Source: Avidesulfovibrio sp964369685
Lineage (GTDB): Bacteria > Desulfobacterota > Desulfovibrionia > Desulfovibrionales > Desulfovibrionaceae
Length of the DNA: 30,661 bases
Assembly: GCA_964369685.1 (NCBI GenBank)
Contig: CAYJFB010000026.1
Coordinates: 1 to 30,661, forward strand
Reading direction: 5' to 3'
The position numbers and the translations under genes were made by a program. Shown here piece by piece: positions 1-7,179 of the stretch. Position 1 is the first letter of the stretch. Each line of letters starts with the position of its first letter. A model generated the notes under the pieces. It searched no databases and was not told the origin of the DNA. It was given only the letters and a program-made list of their open reading frames with translations.

Positions 1-263
1 ATAACACGCCATTCCGGACGATTTTTCTTTAGCGTTGCGCTTGCATATTTATCTATTTCAATAAGTGCAAGAGTTTCAAAGCCTGCTTGTTCAATCCCCA
101 AAGCGAGGCCTCCTGCACCTGCAAAAAGCGCAATCACTTTTGGCTTGTTGTGTTTTTTTTCTTGTCCATCAACGGATTCACTATCATTAACGACACGTTC
201 TAATTTGTTATTATGTCTATTCTCAAAAGAAAAAAGAGTCTTTGCAGTTGTATAAGTACACAT
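1..263 (-). CDS. DNA cytosine-C5 methyltransferase, N-terminal fragment (cut by window edge)
   Basis: Reading leftward from an ATG at 263, 87 codons stay open to the edge of the window. After a polar leader of about 40 residues comes VIALFAGAGGLALG (residues 43-56), which is motif I, the S-adenosylmethionine-binding loop, of C5-DNA methyltransferases. It is followed by the typical acidic IEID segment. The catalytic Pro-Cys motif IV and the target-recognition domain would lie beyond position 1, so the target sequence cannot be inferred. The start is supported by a GGGAG ribosome site about ten bases upstream of the ATG. The enzyme would methylate cytosine in a specific DNA site, either in a restriction-modification pair or alone. 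A second methyltransferase gene of the adenine type lies at 1990-3042. Family assignment is firm; partner and specificity are unknown. Confidence 0.88.
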   Translation of the reverse strand, partial: MCTYTTAKTLFSFENRHNNKLERVVNDSESVDGQEKKHNKPKVIALFAGAGGLALGIEQAGFETLALIEIDKYASATLKKNRPEWRV

Positions 264-662
264 GTCGGAATAACTCCCGAACACTTTTGTTTGTGTCGTT
301 TTGTTTATATTTTTTCATAATAATTACAATATGTTATTGCATATAGTCGTATTATTATTGGCTCCTCTCAAAATCATGTTTTCAAACCAACATATAGAAT
401 GTTTTTAGGTAAAAAGCAATTTTATCACAAAAAGTTCAGTCACAATATTTTTCCTGTTTGCATGTGTAATGATACATTTTTATTGTACACATTTAAACAG
501 AACAGTAAAAATATGTTTGATGATGTAAAAAAAAATAAAAAAATGAAGACTTTTTCAACAAAAGATTTATATTCAGTAAAGACCCTGTGCGACGATTGTG
601 AGACACAGCTTTTTGAGGCGTCAGAAAAAATGAATGGTATGTAATTTGCAAAAATCTTTTGT
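264..662. other. AT-rich divergent intergenic region with no convincing gene
   Basis: This is the 399-base gap between the leftward cytosine methyltransferase and the rightward transglycosylase. It is very AT-rich with many A and T runs and must hold both promoters, but I could not pick a clear -35/-10 pair for either. An 81-codon frame at 399-644 (plus) has no ribosome site and an unstructured, compositionally biased product, so I do not call it a gene. No strong hairpin or terminator was seen. Confidence 0.5.
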
Positions 663-1781
663 ATGAACGCATATTTTGCAAAACAATACCTTTCCATTAC
701 ACCTCTGAAACAAGGCTATCGTATTGTGATCAAAGCTTTCCAAAAGCATATATCATGTATATGTTGTGGTTTTTTGCTTTTTTGTGCTGTCATTTTGTTG
801 GCAGGCTTTGTCAAAGAACCACGACCATATGAATTTCGACGTGCGTTGCAAAAAACGATGCGCCTTGATGCAAAAAACATCTTGGTACAGAGTTCTTCAA
901 ATAACACAGCGCCTGCCTTACGTTTGCGTTTGCGAACCGACATGCCACGCTCCACATTGCCAACCATAACACAACACACACCCTTTATCGATTTGACATC
1001 AAAACAATATCCCGTCGCTTCCGTTCATTCCGCACTGTGGGAATATCTAGAACCGCATGACATTCTGCCTAGGCCGACTGTTCAGCAATCTGACAGAATT
1101 CTTGTCGAAGCCGAAGCCGTTGACGAAAACGGCTATCTGTTGCGCTGGACCGCACAAGCACCACGGTGTACCTTGAACCCTTCCGAATATCATGAGTTGA
1201 CAGAACAATTGACACAATGGGAAGCACGGCAAGAACAGTATTCACGCTCCATGCGTGGACAAGCCTCTCGTTACCGACACGCAGTTGAAGTCTGGAGCCG
1301 ACGTTTTTCTATTCGCCCCGAACTGATTTGTGCGATTATGTATGTGGAAAGCAGTTTTCGTCCGCATCTTGTCAGTTCTCGTAATGCCCATGGCTTAATG
1401 CAGGTTGTCCCGACAACAGCCGGTGATGAAGTGAGACAGTGGCTCGGTGAAGCGCAACTGCCCTCAGCGAAAAAACTGTTTGACCCCTATGAAAACATCA
1501 AATACGGCACAGGCTATATGCGCATGTTGCTCAGTAGGCATTTTAACGGCGTAAATAACACGACAACAAGAGAATATTGTGCCATTGCCGCATATAACTC
1601 AGGCAGTACACCTGTTTTGCGAGTTTTCGGCAAAACAAGAGAGCAAGCCATTGCAACAATCAATACCCTGACGCCCAATCAAGTGCTCAATAGCTTACTG
1701 AAAAATCTTCCCGCACGAGAAACCAGAAATTATCTGCGAAAAGTTTTGAATAGTCAGCAATACTTTGTTGCCCTATTGTAA
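663..1781 (+). CDS. MltC-like membrane-anchored lytic transglycosylase (SLT domain)
   Basis: This is a 372-residue protein. Residues 1-29 are basic, residues 30-49 form one hydrophobic helix (signal anchor or uncleaved signal), and the rest should be periplasmic. From about residue 215 a goose-lysozyme-like SLT domain begins. Glu229 in the YVESSF motif is the expected catalytic acid, followed by a GLMQVVPTTAG motif and later an AAYNSGS motif. The GLMQVV..TAG form is closest to the MltC subgroup. Such enzymes cleave the MurNAc-GlcNAc bond of peptidoglycan with formation of a 1,6-anhydro ring. No good lipobox is present, so it is probably not a lipoprotein, unlike E. coli MltC. The ATG at 663 has a poor ribosome site, so the start is uncertain. 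It sits between two DNA methyltransferase genes, which is an odd setting for a cell-wall enzyme. Confidence 0.85.
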   Translation: MNAYFAKQYLSITPLKQGYRIVIKAFQKHISCICCGFLLFCAVILLAGFVKEPRPYEFRRALQKTMRLDAKNILVQSSSNNTAPALRLRLRTDMPRSTLPTITQHTPFIDLTSKQYPVASVHSALWEYLEPHDILPRPTVQQSDRILVEAEAVDENGYLLRWTAQAPRCTLNPSEYHELTEQLTQWEARQEQYSRSMRGQASRYRHAVEVWSRRFSIRPELICAIMYVESSFRPHLVSSRNAHGLMQVVPTTAGDEVRQWLGEAQLPSAKKLFDPYENIKYGTGYMRMLLSRHFNGVNNTTTREYCAIAAYNSGSTPVLRVFGKTREQAIATINTLTPNQVLNSLLKNLPARETRNYLRKVLNSQQYFVALL

Positions 1782-1785
1782 ATTA

Positions 1786-1814
1786 TTGTTATTGAATTGG
1801 CATTTTAATATAAA
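1786..1814 (+). promoter_or_regulatory. Predicted sigma-70 promoter for the adenine methyltransferase
   Basis: TTGTTA (1786-1791), a 17-base spacer and TATAAA (1809-1814) form a good match to the -35/-10 consensus. Transcription would start near 1821, leaving a leader of roughly 170 bases before the ATG at 1990. The -35 box begins a few bases after the stop of the transglycosylase gene, and no terminator is visible between them, so read-through is also possible. Confidence 0.45.
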
Positions 1815-1989
1815 AAAATGAGCATCTATAAAAAATATCTTCAAGAAGAGTTTGGCAATTTTATTGTAACACACAGAACTCCTTTGATTATTCAAAAATT
1901 CATCATGAAATTCAAATCATCAACATTCGATTTTGCTATTATTCCAGAAATAGAATATTTTGCTTGTATATTGTTACACGAGGCTAAAT

Positions 1990-3042
1990 ATGCAGTACAT
2001 ATCCGCCAAGGAAGCAGGCGAAAAATGGAATATTTCACAGCGCAGGGTGTCTACGCTGTGCGTTGAAAATCGCATTGAGGGATGTCATCGTGTTGGCAAT
2101 ATGTGGCTTATTCCGGATCATGCACCCATGCCTCTAGATGCTCGCACACTGCCAACTAAGGCGGCAAAGCCTTTTGTGAAATGGGCAGGAGGTAAGGGAC
2201 AGCTTTTAGGTGAGCTCAACGCGTTCTATCCTAAAGGGCTTGGTCGTTCCATAACCAAATATGTTGAACCGTTCATTGGTGGCGGTGCTGTACTTTTTGA
2301 TATTTTATCTAAATATGACCTCAAAGAAGTTCACATTAATGATGTAAATAAAGACCTGATTAACCTCTATCGAGTTATCAAATTCAATGTTCAGTCTCTT
2401 ATTGAACGGCTCACAGAATACCAAAACGTTTACCTTCCAGCATCCACAGATGAACGTAAAGATTTGTATTTTCAAAAGAGAGCGTCCTTTAACGCGATTC
2501 ATCTTCAAAGCAGCGACTGTTCTTTAGAAAAAGCCGCTCTTTTTGTTTTTTTGAATAAAACATGTTTCAACGGCTTATATCGAGTGAACAAAAAGGGGTT
2601 GTATAATGTGCCAATGGGGGCATATAAAAATCCGTGTATTTGTGATGCTGGAAATTTGTTGAATGTGTCAAAATTATTGCAAAACGTAGAAATTCATTGC
2701 GGTAACTACTTTGAGCTTGAAACCATAGTAGATGAAAAGACTTTTATTTATATAGACCCACCCTATCGTCCTCTCAACACGACTTCACGCTTTACCTCCT
2801 ACACTGAGTTTGCGTTTAATGATAAAGAACAGATTGAACTTGCACAGTTTGCTTCACGAATAAAATCAAAAAACGCTAAAGTGTTGCTGAGTAATTCAGA
2901 TCCTAAAAATAGTGATGAAAATAACAATTTTTTTGAAGAAATTTATAATGGTTTTGAAATCAATAGGGTCAGTGCAACAAGAATGATCAATTTTAAAGCC
3001 ACATCTCGAGGAAAGATTACAGAACTTCTTATCAGGGGGTAA
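1990..3042 (+). CDS. HTH-fused Dam-type DNA adenine-N6 methyltransferase
   Basis: This is a 350-residue protein. Residues 1-50 resemble the MerR/excisionase-like winged-helix domain found fused to or near mobile-element proteins (ISAKEAGEKWNISQRRV, then NMWLIPDHAPMP). The methyltransferase domain begins at PFVKWAGGKGQ (residues 61-71, SAM-binding region), followed by PFIGGGAVLFDI and the catalytic DPPY tetrad at residues 256-259, then RPLNTTSRFTSY as in Dam and M.DpnII-like enzymes. Residue order is that of the alpha (Dam) class. GATC specificity is plausible from the family but is an inference. An upstream in-frame ATG at 1960 exists; I choose 1990 because GAGG lies six bases before it and the HTH domain then starts cleanly. 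No restriction endonuclease is seen in the window. Together with the C5 enzyme at the left edge it suggests a defence or mobile-element-derived methylation island. Confidence 0.92.
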   Translation: MQYISAKEAGEKWNISQRRVSTLCVENRIEGCHRVGNMWLIPDHAPMPLDARTLPTKAAKPFVKWAGGKGQLLGELNAFYPKGLGRSITKYVEPFIGGGAVLFDILSKYDLKEVHINDVNKDLINLYRVIKFNVQSLIERLTEYQNVYLPASTDERKDLYFQKRASFNAIHLQSSDCSLEKAALFVFLNKTCFNGLYRVNKKGLYNVPMGAYKNPCICDAGNLLNVSKLLQNVEIHCGNYFELETIVDEKTFIYIDPPYRPLNTTSRFTSYTEFAFNDKEQIELAQFASRIKSKNAKVLLSNSDPKNSDENNNFFEEIYNGFEINRVSATRMINFKATSRGKITELLIRG

Positions 3043-3171
3043 GAATATCATGTGCGAGATGATCAAGTTTTTAATTTTGAATAAAGATGATTGACTTATA
3101 GGTCTCACTGTCTAGGTCTAGTTCTTCATTGTATCGCTCGGCGGTTATCAACAGGCTCGCACAAAAAGAAA

Positions 3172-3202
3172 AAGGCGTTACGTCGTGTTGACATAACACC
3201 TT
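3172..3202 (-). terminator. Intrinsic terminator for parB
   Basis: Read on the minus strand, two 13-base arms (3190-3202 and 3172-3184) pair along their full length if two G-U wobbles are allowed, around a five-base AACAC loop. The stem is followed by a T-rich run (3171 down to 3161). The wobbles fall as G-U only on the minus strand, which fits termination of leftward transcription about 70 bases after the parB stop. Confidence 0.7.
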
Positions 3203-3271
3203 AAAATGGAATTTATTTTATGCTTTTAGTGAGCGAGTGTCACTTTCTCTCGCCAGCAAAATACAAAGCGT

Positions 3272-4243
3272 TTATGTATTTTCTTCTTGTTGCTCGTGTT
3301 GATTTTCTTCTTGTTGTAGAGAGATTTTTTCTTCGTCGCTAAGACCGAGTCGTTGAAGTACGTCCGCAAACTGTTCGGCAGATTCATAAGGAATCGTAAT
3401 ACGGCCAATGTCTTCAGATCCTGCAACGGTCAGTTTCGGATGAACATTGTTACGCAAAAATTGTTGGATATTTTGTAGTACTAGCGGTTTTTGTTTACGG
3501 CTTGTCGAACTGCCTTCAGTCGGCGTTCCTTGTTGAATGCCGTCGGGAAGTTTACCATATTTTTTCCAATGACTCACCGCACTTTCCGCGTCTCGAACCG
3601 AAAGATTCTGACTGACAATCGCTTCAAAAAGTTGTGCCTGTAAGGTTTCTTCAGTTAACGACAACAGTGTTCTTGCATGCCCTGCAGAAATTTCTCCATT
3701 TTGTAAAGCCCTGCGCATGGGTACCGAAAGTTGCAATAAGCGTAACGAGTTGGCTACTGCTGAACGACTCTTACCCAAACGTTCTGCTAAGGCTTCTTGA
3801 CTGATCTCAAGTTGTTCTTTCACAGTGTGCATGGCTTCGGCTTCTTCCATGGGATTCAGATCTTCCCGTTGCAGATTTTCCACCAACGCCACAATCAATA
3901 CATCGCTGTCACTCAATTCTCGAATGAGCACAGGCACATCTGTCAGCCCTGCTCGTTGCGCCGCACGCCAGCGCCTTTCGCCTGCAACAATTTCATAAGA
4001 ACCCGAAAGTTCGCTCAGTGGGCGCACAATAATCGGCTGTAAAATGCCTTGTTTACGAATCGACGCCGCCAATTCATCCAAACTTTCCTCATCAAAAAAT
4101 TGACGAGGTTGAGTCGCGCAACGTCGCAATACATTCACCGGTAACGTTTTTTGTTCGCCCACTTCTACCATAGGCATTTCTGCATCGGGTGTATTTCTAA
4201 ATAAAAGATTCAACCCTTGTGTTCCAAGCCCCCGTTCTGACAT
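3272..4243 (-). CDS. parB: Chromosome partitioning protein ParB (Spo0J family), CTPase clamp
   Basis: This 323-residue protein has the order expected for chromosomal ParB: a short ParA-contact N-terminus (MSERGLGTQGLNLLF), then the N-terminal domain with QPR and the GERRWRAA box near residues 88-95 (CTP/phosphate binding and spreading). A helix-turn-helix follows at about 146-165 (SQEALAERLGKSRSAVANS) that reads parS, and a C-terminal dimerisation domain ends the protein after a polar linker. The extreme C-terminus is Gln/Glu-rich (QQEENQHEQQEENT). GAGG nine bases before the ATG supports the start. It lies 30 bases downstream of parA in the same orientation, so parA-parB form an operon. parS-like sites lie at 5288-5303, 11759-11774 and 11784-11799. 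Confidence 0.97.
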   Translation of the reverse strand: MSERGLGTQGLNLLFRNTPDAEMPMVEVGEQKTLPVNVLRRCATQPRQFFDEESLDELAASIRKQGILQPIIVRPLSELSGSYEIVAGERRWRAAQRAGLTDVPVLIRELSDSDVLIVALVENLQREDLNPMEEAEAMHTVKEQLEISQEALAERLGKSRSAVANSLRLLQLSVPMRRALQNGEISAGHARTLLSLTEETLQAQLFEAIVSQNLSVRDAESAVSHWKKYGKLPDGIQQGTPTEGSSTSRKQKPLVLQNIQQFLRNNVHPKLTVAGSEDIGRITIPYESAEQFADVLQRLGLSDEEKISLQQEENQHEQQEENT

Positions 4244-4273
4244 ATCAATTTACCTCAAAAAATACACAAAAAA

Positions 4274-5062
4274 TCACTTTTTTATACTGCGAGCCGAAAC
4301 CTTACGTTTCACAACCTCAGCCGCCAAAGCCAAATACGCCGCCGCGCCTTTTGATTTTATATCATAATGCAAGACCGATTTTCCATGACTCGGTGCCTCA
4401 GAAACACGAACATTTCTTGGAATCACCGTAGAAAATAACTCTTCCGGAAAACACCGCGCCACTTCATCACGTACTTGGCGCGCTAATTTATTTCGTGAAT
4501 CATACATGGTTAATGCAATACCAAGCACATTCAAAGAAGTATTCAAACGTTTTTTCACTTGGTCAATGGTTTTAAACAGTTTGACCAACCCTTCCAATGC
4601 AAAAAATTCACATTGTAACGGCACCAGTACTTCTTGCGCCGCACACAAAGCATTGAGTGTCAGCAACCCCAAAGACGGTGGACAATCAAGAATGATATAT
4701 TCAAACTCATCTGCAACCGTTTCCAACATTTCTGCCAAATAAAATTCTCGCGCCAGTTTTTCAACCAATTCTAATTCTACAGCGACAAGATCTGTTGAAG
4801 CAGGTAAAATCGAAAGGTATGGTTGACTCAACGGATGAACCAGGGCTTTTTTCAGATGCTCAGGATGAAAAAATACGTCATAGAGTGTCATTTGGAGTGT
4901 TTCGAGTCCTGTTCCCAATCCACTTGTAGCGTTAGCTTGAGGATCACAATCTACTAAAAGGACTTTTTTTTCCATGATAGCCAAGGATGCAGCAAGATTG
5001 ATGGATGTCGTCGTTTTTCCGACACCACCTTTTTGATTGGCAACCGCAATAATTCGAGCCAT
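4274..5062 (-). CDS. parA: Chromosome partitioning ATPase ParA (Soj family)
   Basis: This is a 262-residue deviant Walker A ATPase. KGGVGKTT occupies residues 11-18 with the signature lysine at position 11. The A' motif VDCDPQA has Asp38 and Asp40, and ILDCPPSLG forms Walker B. It lacks the N-terminal HTH of plasmid type Ia ParA proteins, so it is the Soj-like chromosomal kind that binds DNA nonspecifically as an ATP dimer and drives ParB-parS movement. The frame stays open upstream to 5173, but that would place the start at or before the predicted transcription start. The ATG at 5062 gives the usual MARIIAVANQKGG beginning and has AGGGGG four bases upstream. The promoter at 5179-5207 leaves a leader of about 110 bases that holds an inverted repeat. 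Confidence 0.96.
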   Translation of the reverse strand: MARIIAVANQKGGVGKTTTSINLAASLAIMEKKVLLVDCDPQANATSGLGTGLETLQMTLYDVFFHPEHLKKALVHPLSQPYLSILPASTDLVAVELELVEKLAREFYLAEMLETVADEFEYIILDCPPSLGLLTLNALCAAQEVLVPLQCEFFALEGLVKLFKTIDQVKKRLNTSLNVLGIALTMYDSRNKLARQVRDEVARCFPEELFSTVIPRNVRVSEAPSHGKSVLHYDIKSKGAAAYLALAAEVVKRKVSARSIKK

Positions 5063-5088
5063 GCGTCCCCCTAAAGAATATCGTGTGA

Positions 5089-5134
5089 ACACTGTGTGTT
5101 TTTTAGTTAATATGTGTTTTTTGGAACACAGTGT
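5089..5134. repeat. Inverted repeat in the parA leader, possible operator
   Basis: The nine-base arms ACACTGTGT (5089-5097) and ACACAGTGT (5126-5134) are perfect inverted copies 28 bases apart. Between them TGTGTTTTTT occurs twice in direct orientation (5095-5104 and 5113-5122). The repeats lie between the parA promoter and the parA start codon, where an autoregulatory site or an RNA structure could act. No protein is known to bind it. Confidence 0.35.
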
Positions 5135-5178
5135 AAAAAGAGCGTTCTTCATAAAGAAATGTTTCTCTAGCAAGGATA

Positions 5179-5207
5179 ATTATACAAAAAGGTTACAAAA
5201 GAGTCAA
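5179..5207 (-). promoter_or_regulatory. Strong predicted sigma-70 promoter of parA-parB
   Basis: On the minus strand TTGACT (5207-5202), a 17-base spacer and a perfect TATAAT (5184-5179) form the best sigma-70 match I found in the window. Transcription would begin near 5172. This places the parA start at 5062 rather than at the longer frame beginning at 5173. Confidence 0.75.
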
Positions 5208-5287
5208 CAAAAGAAAGAGAAAAATGGCACCATTACTGCATAAAGTATAAAGATACGTCGGATTTATGCCCTTGTTTCACAGCAAAA

Positions 5288-5303
5288 TGTTTCCCGTGAA
5301 ACA
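5288..5303. other. parS-like ParB-binding site 1
   Basis: TGTTTCCCGTGAAACA matches the canonical parS palindrome TGTTTCACGTGAAACA at 15 of 16 positions. It lies 16 bases beyond the 3' end of the rluA-coaE fusion gene and about 225 bases upstream of the parA start. A half-site TGTTTCAC precedes it at 5273-5280. On the minus strand the site can fold as a six-base-pair hairpin with an ACGG loop followed by TTTT, so it may also help end the rluA-coaE transcript. Confidence 0.8.
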
Positions 5304-5319
5304 ATTTCATAGATGCTTT

Positions 5320-6966
5320 TTAGTATGGATTTTTCGTAAGTTCTGAGAAGTGTCTTCTGAATTTTGCATGCTCTCTTATGATATTCTCTTCTATATGTCT
5401 TGGCAGGGTTTGGCTTTCTGCTGTTAGTTTTTCCAATGTTCCGTCATTAATGATGCCATGATCGGCGTGTGTTCGTTTTTTTTCGGCAGACCATTGCCAT
5501 GCATCCATGGTGGCGATGGTCTTTTCACTCCAATTGCGAAGTGTTTTTAGACGTGCATGACGAATTTCGTTAGGACTGTGAACAACTATGATATAGGGGG
5601 TATGGGTGAAAGGATAAAGGTGTTTTGTTTCAAACCAAAGAGGCACTTCGGCAAAGCTCATAGATTTATTTTTCTTTTCTGTTTCAATAAAAAACTCTTG
5701 TAACGAATTGTATACAAGCGGATGAATTATTGCATTAACAGTATGCAACGTTTCGGGTTCTTTTTGCATGGCCTGTAAGAGCTTTTGTTTGTCGATGTGT
5801 GGAAAAATGGTATCGGTTGTTTGATCTGTTTTAAAAAAACGTGATCCAAAGGCTGTGTGCAGGGCTTGCCAGCCCATGTTTCCGGGTTTGTAGAGTTCAT
5901 GCACAACGCTATCGGCGTTCCATGTGTGGTATCCCATGTTTGCCAATGTTTGTAATGTATGTGATTTACCACATGCGGGAACGCCTGTAATGATTACATG
6001 TGAAGTGGCTTGTGCAACATTACAAAATGTTTCTTGCATGTCTTTGGGTGGGGGACATGTGTGTTTGAGGGCTTCTTTTGTGTGTGGATGATTGAAGGCG
6101 ATGTGCCATGCATGCAGCATTTGCCGAGATGCTTGGGGATATGATTTTTGAATTTTATTGCCATAGGTCTTGTCTCCAAGGAGCGGATAGCCAAGATGAC
6201 TTAAGTGAACACGAATTTGATGTGTGCGACCTGTGTGAATGCGCACGGCAAGGAGTGCAAAACGTTGCTGTGGATCTGTATAGAGTGTTTGCCATTCGGT
6301 GTGTGCAGGGCGACCGTCGGCGCGAACGCTCATTTTGACTTTGTTTGTGGGATGGCGACCGATGGGTTCTGTGCATTCACCTTCTTTTGGGGGGCAACCA
6401 TGAACTAAGGCTAAATAGGTTTTATGGATTTCACGCGTGATAAACATGTTTGACAAGGCGTGCTGTGTGGCGGAATCAAGAGCCACAAGCATGACGCCGC
6501 TTGTGTCTTTATCCAGACGATGTACGATTCCGGGACGCAATCCTTCCATATCTTGTAGTTGAGGAAATTGTCCCAAGAGACGATGGACGAGGGTTTCTTC
6601 TGTACAACTTGGGCAAGGATGTACGGTCAGGTTGATGGGCTTGTTGATCAACGCCAATCGTCCGTCTGTTTGGATGATTTCAACATTGTTGGCTGAGGCT
6701 ATCAATGGTGAGGTTTCATGTTCTGTTGTATTGAGATGTATGTGTTGGCCTGTGCGTAATATTGTTTTGGGATCGATACAGGGCTGTCCGTCGATGGTAC
6801 AGGCACCGTTTTTGATGAAGCGTTTGATGCGTTCACGCGAAAATCCCAATGCTTTTGTGTGTTGTGCTAATGTTTTGTCTAGGCGTTGACCGTGTTCTGT
6901 CTGTTGTTCAACGATAAAAGTCGCGCTTGCGATGAGTTGTTGTCTCTTTTGTGGTGAGTGTGTCAT
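5320..6966 (-). CDS. Fusion protein: RluA/RluD-family pseudouridine synthase plus dephospho-CoA kinase (CoaE)
   Basis: A single 548-residue chain carries two enzymes. Residues about 20-90 form an S4 RNA-binding domain. The pseudouridine synthase core follows, with HRLDKDTSG near residues 148-156, whose Asp is the catalytic residue, and a later RTHQIRVH motif typical of RluA/RluD enzymes acting on 23S rRNA. From about residue 322 a dephospho-CoA kinase begins: P-loop GVPACGKS, NADSVVHELY with the expected catalytic Asp, EVPLWFE, and the RHARLKTLRN and DHGIINDGTLE segments of CoaE. It would phosphorylate dephospho-CoA in the last step of CoA synthesis. No other coaE is seen here. A TTG start at 7047 is possible, but I prefer ATG 6966 because the extra 27 residues are low-complexity and Lys-rich; the ribosome site is weak for both. 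Confidence 0.92.
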   Translation of the reverse strand: MTHSPQKRQQLIASATFIVEQQTEHGQRLDKTLAQHTKALGFSRERIKRFIKNGACTIDGQPCIDPKTILRTGQHIHLNTTEHETSPLIASANNVEIIQTDGRLALINKPINLTVHPCPSCTEETLVHRLLGQFPQLQDMEGLRPGIVHRLDKDTSGVMLVALDSATQHALSNMFITREIHKTYLALVHGCPPKEGECTEPIGRHPTNKVKMSVRADGRPAHTEWQTLYTDPQQRFALLAVRIHTGRTHQIRVHLSHLGYPLLGDKTYGNKIQKSYPQASRQMLHAWHIAFNHPHTKEALKHTCPPPKDMQETFCNVAQATSHVIITGVPACGKSHTLQTLANMGYHTWNADSVVHELYKPGNMGWQALHTAFGSRFFKTDQTTDTIFPHIDKQKLLQAMQKEPETLHTVNAIIHPLVYNSLQEFFIETEKKNKSMSFAEVPLWFETKHLYPFTHTPYIIVVHSPNEIRHARLKTLRNWSEKTIATMDAWQWSAEKKRTHADHGIINDGTLEKLTAESQTLPRHIEENIIREHAKFRRHFSELTKNPY

Positions 6967-7179
6967 TCTAATGTGCTGTTCCGTTTTATGCTTCTTTTTT
7001 TTAAAAAACTCTTTTTGTGTCAAAAAAAGACTTGCGTTTTTTTTCAAGTTGACTAATATAACATAACCTTGAAAAGTTTTCTTGCCGGATCATGCAATAA
7101 TTGTGTTTGCGTGTGATTCTGCATGTATTATTTTCTTTTGACTGATTATTTTTTGATCTTTTACCTCTTTGGAGTTGCC

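Noticed and set aside
399..644. An 81-codon plus-strand frame before the transglycosylase
   Set aside because: It has no ribosome site, a low-complexity Lys/Phe-rich product and no family resemblance; it follows the AT-rich composition.
1818..2066. An 82-codon frame overlapping the start of the adenine methyltransferase
   Set aside because: The ATG has no ribosome site, it overlaps the HTH coding region in another frame, and the product resembles nothing.
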